Below are positions 37,292 through 47,054 of a DNA stretch of 64,000 bases, in pieces. Origin of the DNA: Ochrobactrum sp. Marseille-Q0166 (GTDB taxonomy: Bacteria > Pseudomonadota > Alphaproteobacteria > Rhizobiales > Rhizobiaceae). The DNA lies in contig NZ_JACJUO010000001.1 of NCBI RefSeq assembly GCF_014397025.1, forward strand, positions 1,102,501-1,166,500. The letters are read 5' to 3'. Each line of letters starts with the position of its first letter. Position 1 is the stretch's first letter. Position numbers and translations under genes: made by a program. The notes under the pieces are model-generated. The model had not been told where the DNA came from and did not search any database. It was given only the letters and a program-made list of their open reading frames with translations.

Positions 37292-38968
37292 CTAAGCTGG
37301 CTTTGCGCTTTTCAAGCGTGTGGTGCCGAGCAATCCCTGTTCTTCAAGAACTGGATAGGCCATGGAAGCCAGAAGTGAGTTGATCTGCTTCAGATCGCGG
37401 ATTGTATCGAGGTGGATCGTGCTGGTTTCGATGCTACGTGTTGAGCCGTCACGAAGCCGCGAGAAGTGGCGCATACTGGTCTGCTTTTCGAGATCGCGCA
37501 GATTGTCCTTTTCCTGCACCAGTTGACGTGCCGTATGCCCGTCACGCGAAACGATCACGTTAAAAGCCATGTGTGCATTCGCAAGCACCATGGCGTGGAA
37601 ATGGCTCAGTTCCTTCCAGCCTTCCTCGGTAAATTCAAGATTGTGGTCCATCTTCTTCTGAACATGAGCGAGCATGTTGCGGACAATAATGTCGCCAACC
37701 TGTTCAAGCTTCACGCAAGCGCCCATCAGTTCCTGCATCCGCAGCGCCTCAAATTCATCGAGGTCTTTGCTGGCGAGCTTGGTCAGGTAAAGTTTGATCG
37801 CAGCATGTTTCTTGTCCACTCGATCATCAAGTGCTGCCAGTTCATGGATACGCGCCTGATCGGGCTTTTCATAGAGATCGATGATCCGGCGCAGCATCAC
37901 TTCGATCGTGTCGCAGACGCCGACAACCTCACGCGTTGCGTTGGCAAGCGCCTGCGAGGGACGGTCCAGAACCGCAGTATCAAGCGCGCTATATTCTTCC
38001 ACCTCAAGCGGTTGGGCAGGGGCGTTTTTGTCAGCGTTGAGATGCACCAGCGCTTCTGTTGCCCGCAGAACCAAACCTGACAAAGGTATGCCTGCAATCA
38101 TCACAATGACGTTGAACAGAATATGCGCGTTAACCACCTGCGAAACCGCATCGCCACCAAGGAAAGCAATCGATGGCTTGAAGGTCTCAAACAGGATGAG
38201 CATGACCAGCGAGCCTGCGCCGCGCATCAGCAGATTGCCTAGCGGCACAACCCGTGTTTCTGGCGGTGCGTGGCGTGTAAGGATAGGCGCAATGATCGAT
38301 GAACCGAGGTTGACGCCCAGCACCATAACCACCGCAAGTTCCGGCGTGATCAAGCCGCGTGAGGCGAAGGTGGTGAGCAGAATGACGGCGGCAATGCTCG
38401 AATGAAACAGCCATGTCATAAGCGCTGCCAGCAGATAGGCGGTCACAGGATCACCGGAAAGGTAATCGACGATGACGGGCAGAAGCTCGCTTTGACGCAG
38501 TGGCTCCGTTGCATGTCCTGTCATTTCCAATGACATAATGAGCAAGCCGATACCGACCAGAATGCGTCCAATCTGTCGCCAGTCGCGGCGCTCTGTGGTC
38601 ATGAAAATGGCCGTGCCAGAGACAAGGCAAAGCGGTACGAGCAAGGTCAGGTCGTAGCTGAGAATTTTGACAACTAGCGCTGAGCCAAGCTCGCCGCCGC
38701 GTACCGCCATCAAGCCGGCGACACCACTGACAATCCCTGACCCAACGAAAGAGCCAACCAGCAATGTTACTGCCGTTGAGCTCTGCAGTGCTATTGCAAG
38801 CGCCAGGCCAAAGGCGATGGACAGCAGTGGATTTTGCATCTGGTTGCGCAACCGCCGGCGCAAGCGATCACCATAGGCACGCTCCACACCTGTTCGCACC
38901 ATGCGTGTCGCCCACAGAAGCAGGGCAACAGCACCAGCAAGATGCAAAAGAACAAGAGAACCGTTCAT
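37292..38968 (-). CDS. Na+/phosphate cotransporter with PhoU-like tail
   Basis: 558 residues. Two inverted NaPi-II membrane repeats carry the QSSTAV motif (LALAIALQSSTAVTLLVGSFV) and its partner (TWLFHSSIAAVILLTTFAS), both needed for transport in the family. From about residue 340 a cytosolic PhoU-like helical bundle follows (RIIDLYEKPDQ, ELMGACVKLEQVGDIIVRNML). It would import inorganic phosphate with Na+, or export it. ATG at 38968 with AAGGAG. Divergent from dnaG. Confidence 0.92.
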   Translation of the reverse strand: MNGSLVLLHLAGAVALLLWATRMVRTGVERAYGDRLRRRLRNQMQNPLLSIAFGLALAIALQSSTAVTLLVGSFVGSGIVSGVAGLMAVRGGELGSALVVKILSYDLTLLVPLCLVSGTAIFMTTERRDWRQIGRILVGIGLLIMSLEMTGHATEPLRQSELLPVIVDYLSGDPVTAYLLAALMTWLFHSSIAAVILLTTFASRGLITPELAVVMVLGVNLGSSIIAPILTRHAPPETRVVPLGNLLMRGAGSLVMLILFETFKPSIAFLGGDAVSQVVNAHILFNVIVMIAGIPLSGLVLRATEALVHLNADKNAPAQPLEVEEYSALDTAVLDRPSQALANATREVVGVCDTIEVMLRRIIDLYEKPDQARIHELAALDDRVDKKHAAIKLYLTKLASKDLDEFEALRMQELMGACVKLEQVGDIIVRNMLAHVQKKMDHNLEFTEEGWKELSHFHAMVLANAHMAFNVIVSRDGHTARQLVQEKDNLRDLEKQTSMRHFSRLRDGSTRSIETSTIHLDTIRDLKQINSLLASMAYPVLEEQGLLGTTRLKSAKPA

Positions 38969-39278
38969 GGTTGCTCCTTTCAGGTTGGAGTTGGGGGAAC
39001 CAATATTTCAATTAAGTCTACGCAACAAAAAGACAAAAAATATGTTCCGGCTAATCATATAAGGCGAAGAATATGGCCCTGAACGCCCTCAAAATCAAGG
39101 TGCCCTTTGCTCTTGTGAAGGATATATGACAGTTTTATGACAAATCGAGAAGGCGAACTTGCGGTGCGCAGCATGTGATTAACGGGGAGCGTTTGGTGTG
39201 GGCGATGGACTGCGTCAGCGCACGCGCCTATATAGGTTATAGACTGCACAGTTTGCTGACCCGAAAGAGACAATTGTA
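38969..39278. other. Divergent region Na/Pi gene / dnaG
   Basis: 310 bases without a gene. A CCTATATAGG palindrome (39227-39236), about 45 bases before dnaG, may be its -10 region. Confidence 0.35.
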
Positions 39279-41225
39279 ATGCGTTTTCCGCCGTCATTCC
39301 TTGATGAGATCAGAGATCGCGTTCCGATCTCGACGCTGATCGGAACGCGCGTCTCGTTTGATCGCAAAAAGAGCAATCCACCCAAAGGTGATTTCTGGGG
39401 CTGCTGCCCTTTTCATGGCGAGAAGACACCGAGCTTTCACTGCGAAGATCGCAAGGGCCGTTACCATTGCTTTGGTTGCGGCGTAACGGGAGATCACTTT
39501 AAGTTTCTCACCGAGCTTGAGGGGGCAAGTTTCCCTGAAGCCGTTGAACGCGTGGCTGATATGGCAGGCGTCCCGATGCCTGAACGTGATCCTGAAATGG
39601 AAAAGCGTGAAGCCCAACGGGCGACGCTGTTCGATGTTATGGAGCTTGCCGCTCAGTTTTTTGAAAGTCAGTTACAGGTTGCGGTCGGGGCGAAAGCGCG
39701 TGCCTATTTGCGGGATCGCGGGCTTTCCAGCGCAACGCAACAGACATTCCGGATTGGCTATGCACCCGAGTCACGCAATGCTTTGAAAGAGTTTTTGGCG
39801 TCCAAAGGGGTGGCTAAAGATCAGATTGAGGCCTGTGGTCTTGTGGTGCATGGCGAAGGTATTGCTGTCTCTTACGACCGTTTCCGCGACCGGATCATGT
39901 TCCCGATTGAAGATTTGCGCGGGCGGATTATCGCGTTTGGTGGACGCGCACTTTCTGCCGATGCGCCAGCGAAATATCTGAACTCGCCAGAGACGGAGCT
40001 TTTTCACAAGGGGCGCATACTCTATAACGGTTTGCGCGCGCGAAAGGCTTGCCAGCCGCAGGGTGGCGAAGAAGCAAAGCCGATCATTGCGGTTGAAGGC
40101 TATATGGATGTGATTGCGCTTGCACAGGCCGGCATCCATCAGGCGGTGGCGCCACTTGGGACGGCGCTGACCGAGGAACAGCTCGAACTGCTTTGGCGCA
40201 TCAGCCCCGAACCGATCCTGTGTTTTGACGGAGACGGTGCAGGCCTGCGGGCAGCGCATCGTGCGGCTGATCTTGGCCTTCCGAGCTTGCAGCCAGGAAA
40301 ATCTCTACGCTTTGCCATGCTGCCGGAAGGACAGGACCCGGATGATCTGGTCAAGGCGGAAGGTCCGTCTGCGTTCTATGCTGTTTTGCGGGATGCAAAG
40401 CCGCTGGTCGATATGGTCTGGACGCGTGAAACGGCGAGCGGTGTTTTTGATACGCCGGAGCGTCGTGCAGAGCTTGAATCCCGCTTGCGTGAAATTACCA
40501 ACCGCATCGCAAATGAGGACATTCGGCGTCATTACAGCCAGGAAATGCGTGATAGAGCGCAGGCATTTTTTGGGCAGCGGCGGCAAAATAATAACGGGAA
40601 TGCATTTAACCGCGATAAAGGCAAAGGTCGTTCTGCACAGCAAGGTCGCAGCAGTGCTGCGTTCGGCGGACGTCTTGCTTTCTCAGACAGCCTCACGCGG
40701 TCGAATATGGTCAAAGGTCGCAATGCACCTTTGCGTGAAACAGCAATCGTGTTGATGTTGCTCAATCACCCGCGCCTCATTGAAGATGACTTCGAAACGA
40801 TGTCTGCTCTTGATCTGGAGTATGACGCGCTGAAGGTCTTGCATCTCGCAATGCTTGATGTCCTGGCATCCGATCATGTCGAAGATGGCTATGCCATGCG
40901 CAAAGCGCTGGTCGCGGCGGGACATGGTGAACTGATTGAAACCCTCGAAGCAGTTGTTCGCCGAACGCGGGAATGGACGGCAACGGCCAGTGCTGCAGAA
41001 GACGATGTGCGCGAAGCTTTAAAACAGGCGCTTCACTTGCATCAGCGCGCGCGCACCCTACATAGGGAGTTGCGCGCAGTGGAGTCATTGCTTGATACGG
41101 ACGAAACAGGCGAAGTCTTTGCTCGGCTCATCGACATTCAAAAGCAAATTGCTCAGGCAGAGGCAACTGAAGCTCTCATCGATGGCTTTGGTCTTTCTTC
41201 AGGGCGTGCATCCGGTGGTTCGTAA
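39279..41225 (+). CDS. dnaG: DNA primase
   Basis: Synthesises RNA primers at the replication fork. 648 residues. N-terminal CHC2 zinc ribbon (CCPFHGEKTPSF, YHCFGCG; ligands C43, H46, C64, C67), catalytic core with DRIMFPIEDLRGRIIAFGGRAL, TOPRIM motifs VEGYMDVIAL and CFDGDGAGLRAA, and a C-terminal helicase-binding domain from about residue 490. A low-complexity linker (QRRQNNNGNAFNRDKGKG) separates the last two. Followed by rpoD, the usual macromolecular-synthesis order without rpsU. Confidence 0.97.
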   Translation: MRFPPSFLDEIRDRVPISTLIGTRVSFDRKKSNPPKGDFWGCCPFHGEKTPSFHCEDRKGRYHCFGCGVTGDHFKFLTELEGASFPEAVERVADMAGVPMPERDPEMEKREAQRATLFDVMELAAQFFESQLQVAVGAKARAYLRDRGLSSATQQTFRIGYAPESRNALKEFLASKGVAKDQIEACGLVVHGEGIAVSYDRFRDRIMFPIEDLRGRIIAFGGRALSADAPAKYLNSPETELFHKGRILYNGLRARKACQPQGGEEAKPIIAVEGYMDVIALAQAGIHQAVAPLGTALTEEQLELLWRISPEPILCFDGDGAGLRAAHRAADLGLPSLQPGKSLRFAMLPEGQDPDDLVKAEGPSAFYAVLRDAKPLVDMVWTRETASGVFDTPERRAELESRLREITNRIANEDIRRHYSQEMRDRAQAFFGQRRQNNNGNAFNRDKGKGRSAQQGRSSAAFGGRLAFSDSLTRSNMVKGRNAPLRETAIVLMLLNHPRLIEDDFETMSALDLEYDALKVLHLAMLDVLASDHVEDGYAMRKALVAAGHGELIETLEAVVRRTREWTATASAAEDDVREALKQALHLHQRARTLHRELRAVESLLDTDETGEVFARLIDIQKQIAQAEATEALIDGFGLSSGRASGGS

Positions 41226-41701
41226 TTCTGCTATCGTCGAATCACTCTAAAATGCTTGCTTATTAAAGTGCGTGGGCGGGCCGCTCTTCCTTGAGCATGC
41301 CCCGGAAAAGCGCGGATATTGGGCCGCGACAATAAATGATTCGCTTTTTAGACCCGAATCAGGTGAGTCGCTCTTGACGTGCGGCACAAATGACGGAATC
41401 ACGACAGTTCGAGTAAGGATTTAAAGAACTGATATTGATCAAAATTCCCTGAGCGGACTTCTGAAATCACCCTGGACGGGCACTATTTGAAGAGCGGGAC
41501 GGGCCTTTAAGGCGACCATTTTTCCCGGATCAACCCACAGGATTTTGGAGACGCCAGGGCTCGTTAATGACCGCAGGGTTAATTCGGCATTAACGTGAAA
41601 TCAGCTATTCGCAGAATCAACAGTTAAACGGCGCTCTCGCAAAACCGTTTGGCCACTCTATATATCTTAGAAGCGACTGGTGTCGCCTGGAGACGAGCAA
41701 T
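41226..41701. other. dnaG-rpoD intergenic region
   Basis: 476 bases, no gene. A GATTCG...CGAATC hairpin lies near 41330. The length suggests rpoD has its own promoters here, perhaps including a heat-shock one as in other alphaproteobacteria, but no element is convincing by eye. Confidence 0.45.
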
Positions 41702-43720
41702 ATGGCAACGAAGGCTAAGGAAAACGAAGAAGCCGAAGTCGAGCGCGAAGGTGCGACCGACGGGCCGCTTCTCGACCTTTCTGACGATGCTGTCAAGAAG
41801 ATGATCAAGGTTGCGAAGAAGCGCGGCTACGTCACGATGGACGAGTTGAATGCTGTGCTTCCTTCGGAAGAAGTGACATCTGAGCAGATCGAAGATACGA
41901 TGGCTATGCTATCGGACATGGGCATCAATGTTGTAGAAGACGATGAGCAGGAAGCTGATCGTGATGACAACAACGATGATGAGCAGGAAGAAGGCGGCGA
42001 TCTGGTCGAAGCGACCGGCACTGCCGTTGCTGCCACCACCACCAAAAAAGAACCAACCGACCGTACCGATGATCCTGTGCGCATGTATCTGCGCGAAATG
42101 GGTTCCGTCGAGCTTTTGTCGCGTGAAGGCGAAATCGCCATCGCAAAGCGCATCGAAGCCGGTCGTGAAACGATGATTGCAGGGCTTTGCGAAAGCCCGC
42201 TGACATTCCAGGCGATTATCATCTGGCGTGAACAGTTGAATGAAGCCAACATTCTTCTGCGCGAAATTATCGATCTCGAAACCACCTATGCCGGCCCTGA
42301 AGCCAAGCAGGCACCGATTGTTGAGCGCGTGGAAGAAGAAAAGCCACGCGATGACAAGGCACCGCGCCGTTCGCGCGATGACGACGACATTACGAATGTC
42401 GGCGGCGACATGCCTGCGGAAGAGGAAGAAGAGGACGAGGACGAAGCCAATCTGTCGCTGGCGGCCATGGAAGCCGAATTGCGCCCACAGGTTATGGAAA
42501 CGCTCGATCTGATCGCCGACACATACCGCAAGCTGCGCAAGTTGCAGGACCAGCAGGTTGAAAGCCGTCTCGCGGCTTCGGCTGATCTGTCATCCAGCCA
42601 GGAGCGTCGCTACAAGGAGCTGAAAGATCAGCTGATTAAGGCGGTCAAGTCGCTTTCGCTGAACCAGAACCGTATCGAGCAGCTGGTTGAGCAGCTTTAC
42701 GACATTAACAAGCGCCTTGTTCAGAACGAAGGCAAGTTGCTGCGACTGGCTGAATCCTTTGGCGTGCGTCGCGAAGACTTTCTGAAAGAATATCAGGGTA
42801 ACGAACTTGATCCGAACTGGGTCGAGCGCGTGTCTACGTTGTCGGCGCGTGGCTGGAAAGATTTTGCCACCAAAGAAGAGCGTGCAATTGATCGTCTGCG
42901 TTCGGAAATTCAGATGCTGGCCACTGAAACTGCGATTTCGATCGGCGAATTCCGTCGCATCGTCAATCAGGTGCAGAAGGGCGAACGCGAAGCAACCATC
43001 GCCAAGAAGGAAATGGTTGAAGCCAACCTTCGCCTTGTTATCTCGATTGCCAAGAAATACACCAACCGTGGCCTTCAGTTCCTTGATCTTATTCAGGAAG
43101 GCAATATCGGTCTGATGAAGGCGGTCGATAAGTTCGAATATCGCCGTGGGTATAAGTTTTCGACCTATGCGACATGGTGGATTCGTCAGGCAATCACCCG
43201 CTCGATTGCCGATCAGGCGCGTACCATTCGTATTCCGGTGCATATGATTGAAACGATCAACAAGATCGTTCGTACATCGCGCCAGATGCTGCATGAAATC
43301 GGTCGTGAACCAACGCCGGAAGAATTGGCTGAAAAGCTGGCCATGCCGCTTGAAAAAGTACGCAAGGTTCTCAAAATCGCCAAAGAGCCGATCTCGCTTG
43401 AAACGCCGGTTGGTGACGAAGAAGATTCGCACTTGGGTGATTTCATCGAAGACAAGAACGCGCTGCTGCCAATTGATGCAGCCATTCAGGCAAATCTTCG
43501 CGATACGACGACCCGTGTTCTCGCTTCGCTGACGCCACGCGAAGAACGCGTGTTGCGTATGCGTTTTGGTATCGGCATGAACACCGACCATACGCTTGAA
43601 GAAGTTGGCCAGCAGTTCTCTGTTACGCGCGAACGTATCCGTCAGATTGAAGCGAAGGCACTGCGCAAGCTCAAGCATCCGAGCCGTTCGCGTAAGCTGC
43701 GTTCGTTCCTCGACAGCTAA
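41702..43720 (+). CDS. rpoD: Principal sigma factor RpoD (sigma-70)
   Basis: Directs RNA polymerase to housekeeping promoters. 672 residues. Region 1.1 ([20 protein letters not shown]), region 1.2 ([21 protein letters not shown]), an acidic non-conserved insert with runs of Asp/Glu (about residues 220-250), region 2 ([35 protein letters not shown]), region 3, and region 4.2 helix-turn-helix ([20 protein letters not shown]). ATG at 41702 with GGAGACGAG. A terminator follows. Confidence 0.98.
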   Translation: MATKAKENEEAEVEREGATDGPLLDLSDDAVKKMIKVAKKRGYVTMDELNAVLPSEEVTSEQIEDTMAMLSDMGINVVEDDEQEADRDDNNDDEQEEGGDLVEATGTAVAATTTKKEPTDRTDDPVRMYLREMGSVELLSREGEIAIAKRIEAGRETMIAGLCESPLTFQAIIIWREQLNEANILLREIIDLETTYAGPEAKQAPIVERVEEEKPRDDKAPRRSRDDDDITNVGGDMPAEEEEEDEDEANLSLAAMEAELRPQVMETLDLIADTYRKLRKLQDQQVESRLAASADLSSSQERRYKELKDQLIKAVKSLSLNQNRIEQLVEQLYDINKRLVQNEGKLLRLAESFGVRREDFLKEYQGNELDPNWVERVSTLSARGWKDFATKEERAIDRLRSEIQMLATETAISIGEFRRIVNQVQKGEREATIAKKEMVEANLRLVISIAKKYTNRGLQFLDLIQEGNIGLMKAVDKFEYRRGYKFSTYATWWIRQAITRSIADQARTIRIPVHMIETINKIVRTSRQMLHEIGREPTPEELAEKLAMPLEKVRKVLKIAKEPISLETPVGDEEDSHLGDFIEDKNALLPIDAAIQANLRDTTTRVLASLTPREERVLRMRFGIGMNTDHTLEEVGQQFSVTRERIRQIEAKALRKLKHPSRSRKLRSFLDS

Positions 43721-43728
43721 GTCTTTTT

Positions 43729-43761
43729 CGCCCGATACCGGATATGGTTTCGGGCGATTTT
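43729..43761 (+). terminator. Terminator of rpoD
   Basis: CGCCCGA and TCGGGCG arms with an inner ACC/GGT pair, followed by ATTTTT, eight bases after the stop codon. Confidence 0.75.
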
Positions 43762-43781
43762 TATAAAAGAGAGGGAATGTT

Positions 43782-44072
43782 ATGTCCTTTTTGAAACGCC
43801 TCTTTGGCGGCGGCTCAGCGGAAGAAACGCCGGCGGCACCAAAGGAAGCTGGACGCCTTGAACACAAAGATTTCCTGATTATTGCAACACCTTACAATGA
43901 AGGTGGTCAGTATCAGGTTTGTGGTGTGATATCGAAAACGATTGATGGTGAGCTAAAAGAGCATCGCTTTGTGCGTGCGGATCGGTGCCCCGGCATTGAA
44001 GATGCTGCCAGCATTTCGCTCAATAAGGGCCGTCAGATTATCGATGAGCAGGGCGAAGCGATTTTCCGCTAA
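43782..44072 (+). CDS. HlyU-family protein
   Basis: 96 residues; the segments MSFLKRLFGGG, HKDFLIIATPYNEGGQYQVCGVISK and EHRFVRADRCPGIEDAA mark the HlyU family. The name comes from the Vibrio haemolysin activator, but this short alphaproteobacterial type has no helix-turn-helix that I can see, so a regulatory role is not assured. ATG follows AGAGGGAATGTT. Single gene between rpoD and a strong terminator. Confidence 0.88.
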   Translation: MSFLKRLFGGGSAEETPAAPKEAGRLEHKDFLIIATPYNEGGQYQVCGVISKTIDGELKEHRFVRADRCPGIEDAASISLNKGRQIIDEQGEAIFR

Positions 44073-44091
44073 GCTATCTGCAACAGAATTG

Positions 44092-44127
44092 AAAAAGCCG
44101 CGCACTCTATTTGCGCGGCTTTTTTTG
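44092..44127. terminator. Terminator after the HlyU-family gene
   Basis: AAAAAGCCGCGCA-ctctatt-TGCGCGGCTTTTTTT; perfect stem, T runs on both strands. Confidence 0.88.
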
Positions 44128-44168
44128 TTTGCTCTGGTTATTTAGTTTCACCCTTTTCGGGATGCGCC

Positions 44169-44429
44169 CTAATGCGGATGGCAGACGAAGGTGACCATTT
44201 TTCGAACTACAGGCAGAATAGCGAGAAGGACGGGGAAGGCAATTGCCCACGAAAGTGCCCAGGAGGTCATCCAGCTATAAACGAGATCAGGATGGGCAAA
44301 GCCGAGGCTTTTGGTAGTTGCAATCAGCGAGACAACAAAGGTCATCATGATTGAGAGAATAAAAGGCATCACAATAGATGCATAACGCGCTGGCAGTTTT
44401 CTGCGGCGTGACCCGTTAAACTGAGACAT
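44169..44429 (-). CDS. DUF2798 small membrane protein
   Basis: 86 residues with two hydrophobic helices (YASIVMPFILSIMMTFVVSL and SWALSWAIAFPVLLAILPVV) separated by a short polar loop, and a basic N-terminus. This matches the DUF2798 family. No function known. ATG at 44429; ribosome site weak. Confidence 0.8.
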   Translation of the reverse strand: MSQFNGSRRRKLPARYASIVMPFILSIMMTFVVSLIATTKSLGFAHPDLVYSWMTSWALSWAIAFPVLLAILPVVRKMVTFVCHPH

Positions 44430-44660
44430 ATGTATTCCTGAATATTATGCGGGGAACGCGCAACCTAACATCAAAGCAAATAGCCGTTCCCGGCAGACTT
44501 GATGCGTTGCTTAACGTAAGACGCTTACGATCAAAAGGATGATGAGCATTGTGTAATGCAGCAGCGCTTTTCGTTCAAGAGGAAAGGGCGGCGATTTGCC
44601 CACGCTATTCAAGGCAAAACCACTACGCACTTTTGTTGCAAATGCTCTATATGCAGCCTC

Positions 44661-45107
44661 ATGGATAAGAAACCTTTCTGGCAGACCAAATCTCTTGAAG
44701 AACTCAACCGACAGGAATGGGAAAGCCTGTGCGATGGTTGTGGTCAATGCTGCCTGCACAAATTACTCGATGACGATACCGAGGAAGTCTATTGGACAAC
44801 GGTTGCCTGTACGCTGCTGGACAAGGATAGCTGCAAGTGCAGCGATTATCCGAACCGCCGCAAGACGGTGCCTGACTGCGTGTTTCTGACGCCTGAGATC
44901 GTCCATGAGGTCAATTGGCTGCCTGCGACTTGTGCCTACCGTCTTGTTGCAGAGGGGGCTGATCTCTACTGGTGGCATCCACTGGTTTCCGGATCGCCGG
45001 ATACGATCTATGAAGCAGGTGTTTCTGTTCGTGGCAAGATCACCGCATTTGATCATGAGCTGGCAGATGAAGAAGAGTATATTCAGCACATGGTGCCACT
45101 TGGCTGA
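44661..45107 (+). CDS. YcgN-type cysteine-cluster protein (UPF0260)
   Basis: 148 residues. Cysteine clusters CDGCGQCC (residues about 24-31), [16 protein letters not shown] and TCAYRLV are the signature of the zinc/iron-sulfur-like cluster family containing YcgN and YkgJ. A metal-bound role is expected but not known. The start at 44661 gives the family's normal length although it lacks a good ribosome site; an ATG at 44556 would add 35 unrelated residues. Confidence 0.88.
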   Translation: MDKKPFWQTKSLEELNRQEWESLCDGCGQCCLHKLLDDDTEEVYWTTVACTLLDKDSCKCSDYPNRRKTVPDCVFLTPEIVHEVNWLPATCAYRLVAEGADLYWWHPLVSGSPDTIYEAGVSVRGKITAFDHELADEEEYIQHMVPLG

Positions 45108-45311
45108 ACGACGGCTTCTGCACATTAATTAAGTTTAATATTTAAGTGCTTATCTGTCTGTTTACATACAGGTTAAAGGTAAGTCTTTGATTTATATAAA
45201 TTATATTCAATTTCAAGAGTGGCTGCGTTTTATGATGTTTACCAAGCTGAACGCGATGTGAATAGGGGCTTGGCTTTCCGTTCATCTTTCATGGATTAAA
45301 TATCGGATGTC

Positions 45312-45330
45312 TCAGGTGGGGATCACCTGA
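45312..45330. promoter_or_regulatory. Small hairpin in a leader
   Basis: TCAGGTG-gggat-CACCTGA, seven-bp perfect arms, 24 bases before the start of the next gene. May be an operator or an mRNA hairpin near the ribosome site. Confidence 0.3.
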
Positions 45331-45353
45331 TAAAAGTTTGAAAGGATTTTAAG

Positions 45354-45710
45354 ATGTCTGCAATGTCGTTCAAGTCGCTTGTTTTCTCTGCTGCAATTGG
45401 TCTTGCTGCCGTCTTTTCAGCTGGTGCTTCTGCAAATGCTGCTTCGCCTTCTTCCGCCCCTGCTTTTGCCGCATCCGAACAGTCGCCTGTGATTAAGATT
45501 GATCATCGCGGCAATCGCCATCATGGACGTCCAGCCTATCGTGGCCCGGCCTGCTCGGCCGAGAATGCCAAGATGAAAGCGCATCGCATGGGTATTCGTA
45601 ATGCACGCGTCGCCTATCACGGAAAGTCGGTTCAGGTTCGTGGCTTCCGCTATGGTCGTCCAACCGGCGTGGTCTTCGCCAATGTACGCGGTTGTCCTGT
45701 CATCCGCTAA
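45354..45710 (+). CDS. Small secreted basic protein, unknown function
   Basis: 118 residues with a signal peptide (cleavage near ANA, residue 29). The mature part is rich in His, Arg and Gly (HRGNRHHGRPAYRGPAC) and has two cysteines (about residues 67 and 115), likely one disulfide. The block CSAENAKMKAHRMGIRNARV-and-following resembles small conserved rhizobial periplasmic proteins, but no characterised family is recognised. ATG has AAGGA seven bases before it. Confidence 0.75.
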   Translation: MSAMSFKSLVFSAAIGLAAVFSAGASANAASPSSAPAFAASEQSPVIKIDHRGNRHHGRPAYRGPACSAENAKMKAHRMGIRNARVAYHGKSVQVRGFRYGRPTGVVFANVRGCPVIR

Positions 45711-45725
45711 AACATTACAACAAAC

Positions 45726-45760
45726 AAAAAATCCAGCCTGAAGCTCAGGCTGGATTTTTT
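45726..45760 (+). terminator. Terminator of the basic-protein gene
   Basis: AAATCCAGCCTGA-agc-TCAGGCTGGATTTTTT, a 13-bp stem with A and T runs on both sides. Confidence 0.9.
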
Positions 45761-45768
45761 GTTTGAAG

Positions 45769-45804
45769 AATGAAGAAAGGGCGCTTCAGCGCCCTTTCTT
45801 CATT
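45769..45804 (-). terminator. Terminator of bp26, overlapping its stop codon
   Basis: AATGAAGAAAGGGCGC (45769-45784), loop TTCA, then the exact complement to 45804: 16-bp perfect arms. It includes the bp26 stop codon (45800-45802). No long T run after it on the minus strand. Confidence 0.6.
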
Positions 45805-46552
45805 CTTTGATCTCGAAAACAACGTTGACAGAAACATTGTAGCTGTTTTCACCTGCTGCAACAGGAACTGAATCTTCTTGGGCCGCAGCGGTCATCATTT
45901 TCGCCTGACGTGCGATCGGCATAGGCATATATCCGCGATTCTGCTCGTTGATTTCAACGACACGGCCAAGGCCAACACCTGCTGCATCGGCAAGGGTCTT
46001 TGCCTTGGCAATGGCATCGGCGACCGCCCGTTTGCGCGCTTCGTTGATCGTTGAGGCCGGATCGTCATTGACGAAGGTCAGATCGCCGCCTTGATTGACG
46101 CCGAGCGTTACCGATTCATCCAGAACATTGCCTACTTTTGCCAGGTCGCGCACGCGGACAGTCAGGCTGTTCGAGACGCTGTAACCGCTGATCTTTGGTT
46201 CTTTCAGCCCATTCTTGTCATCTGGGTAGACATAACGGGGCTGAATGTTGATGCCGCTTGTCTGAAGGTCGCGTTCTTCAACACCAGCCTTCTTCATGGC
46301 GTCGAGCACTTTTGCCATAGCCTCGTTATTAGCGGTCATGGCTTCGCGCGCGGTTTCCGCGTCACGCAGGACGGTGAGGTTCAGAATAGCCATATCAGGC
46401 GTAGAGGTCATCTTGCCTTCGCCGGTAACAGCAATACGTGCGGGCTGCTTCGTCATCTGATTCTCCTGCGCTTTGGCTGGCAGTGTAACGGCGCCTGCAA
46501 GCATGATTGCCGTAAGAGATGTGGCAAGAAGGGTGGTAGCGCGGTTTTTCAT
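45800..46552 (-). CDS. bp26: BP26/Omp28 periplasmic SIMPL-domain protein
   Basis: 250 residues, signal peptide ending AKAQ. SIMPL fold: [74 protein letters not shown] and [18 protein letters not shown]. It matches remembered Brucella BP26 (Omp28), a diagnostic antigen reported to form channel-like oligomers, but with many substitutions (for example EEDLQTSG- and C-terminal differences), which argues against classical Brucella. ATG at 46552 with AGGAG. Function in the cell is not settled. Confidence 0.93.
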   Translation of the reverse strand: MKNRATTLLATSLTAIMLAGAVTLPAKAQENQMTKQPARIAVTGEGKMTSTPDMAILNLTVLRDAETAREAMTANNEAMAKVLDAMKKAGVEERDLQTSGINIQPRYVYPDDKNGLKEPKISGYSVSNSLTVRVRDLAKVGNVLDESVTLGVNQGGDLTFVNDDPASTINEARKRAVADAIAKAKTLADAAGVGLGRVVEINEQNRGYMPMPIARQAKMMTAAAQEDSVPVAAGENSYNVSVNVVFEIKE

Positions 46553-46823
46553 AAGATCTCCTGTAGAGAATATTGAGGCAGCTTTTACAAAGCATTGTTT
46601 GCGATAGGCTTTGTGCTTTGTTGTTCGTTTATTTAAGTTTCCTCTAAAACAAAAAAGCAGATCATCTGACTTGATCCTTGGTTGAGTTGCAATCTACTGT
46701 TTCAATTGAAACCAGTTTCGCCTTGTGCTGCATGATTGGCAATCGAATATGTGCGTATTAGGGCAACTTGTGCAATTGACAGCTTGTGTCCCATGTTTCT
46801 TTGAGGTAGTTGCAGTGTTGCGT

Positions 46824-46900
46824 GGGCCTGTAGCTCAATTGGTCAGAGCCGGCGGCTCATAACCGCTTGGTTGGGGGTTCGAGTCCCTCCGGGCCCACCA
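46824..46900 (+). tRNA. tRNA-Ile2 (CAU anticodon, lysidine type)
   Basis: 77 nt including the encoded CCA. Acceptor GGGCCTG/CGGGCCC, D arm GCTC/GAGC, anticodon stem GGCGG/CCGCT with loop CTCATAA, variable loop TTGGTT-like, T arm GGGGG-TTCGAGT-CCCTC. The CAU anticodon with a CTTGGTTG variable region is that of minor tRNA-Ile whose C34 TilS changes to lysidine to read AUA, rather than tRNA-Met. Confidence 0.88.
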
Positions 46901-47054
46901 TTTTCCATATTTATGTTATCATAAAATGTTCGTTGTCAGCGGGTTTTGGGTTTTCGCATAATACTTACAGATAAAAAGTACTAATAAAGCCATTGTGAAG
47001 TTATAAATTTATAAAATTCCAAATCTGAAATTAAATTTCAGAAAAAATCTGGTA

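Noticed and set aside
42590..43867. 425-codon minus-strand frame
   Set aside because: Antisense shadow of rpoD, extending over its terminator and into the HlyU-family gene.
44511..44759. 82-codon minus-strand frame ending in a hydrophobic segment
   Set aside because: Mostly overlaps the YcgN-type gene; the remaining short hydrophobic tail could at best be a 20-residue peptide and has no ribosome site.
46824..46900. tRNA-Met reading of the CAT anticodon
   Set aside because: The arm sequences and the CTTGGTTG variable region fit tRNA-Ile2 better than elongator or initiator tRNA-Met.
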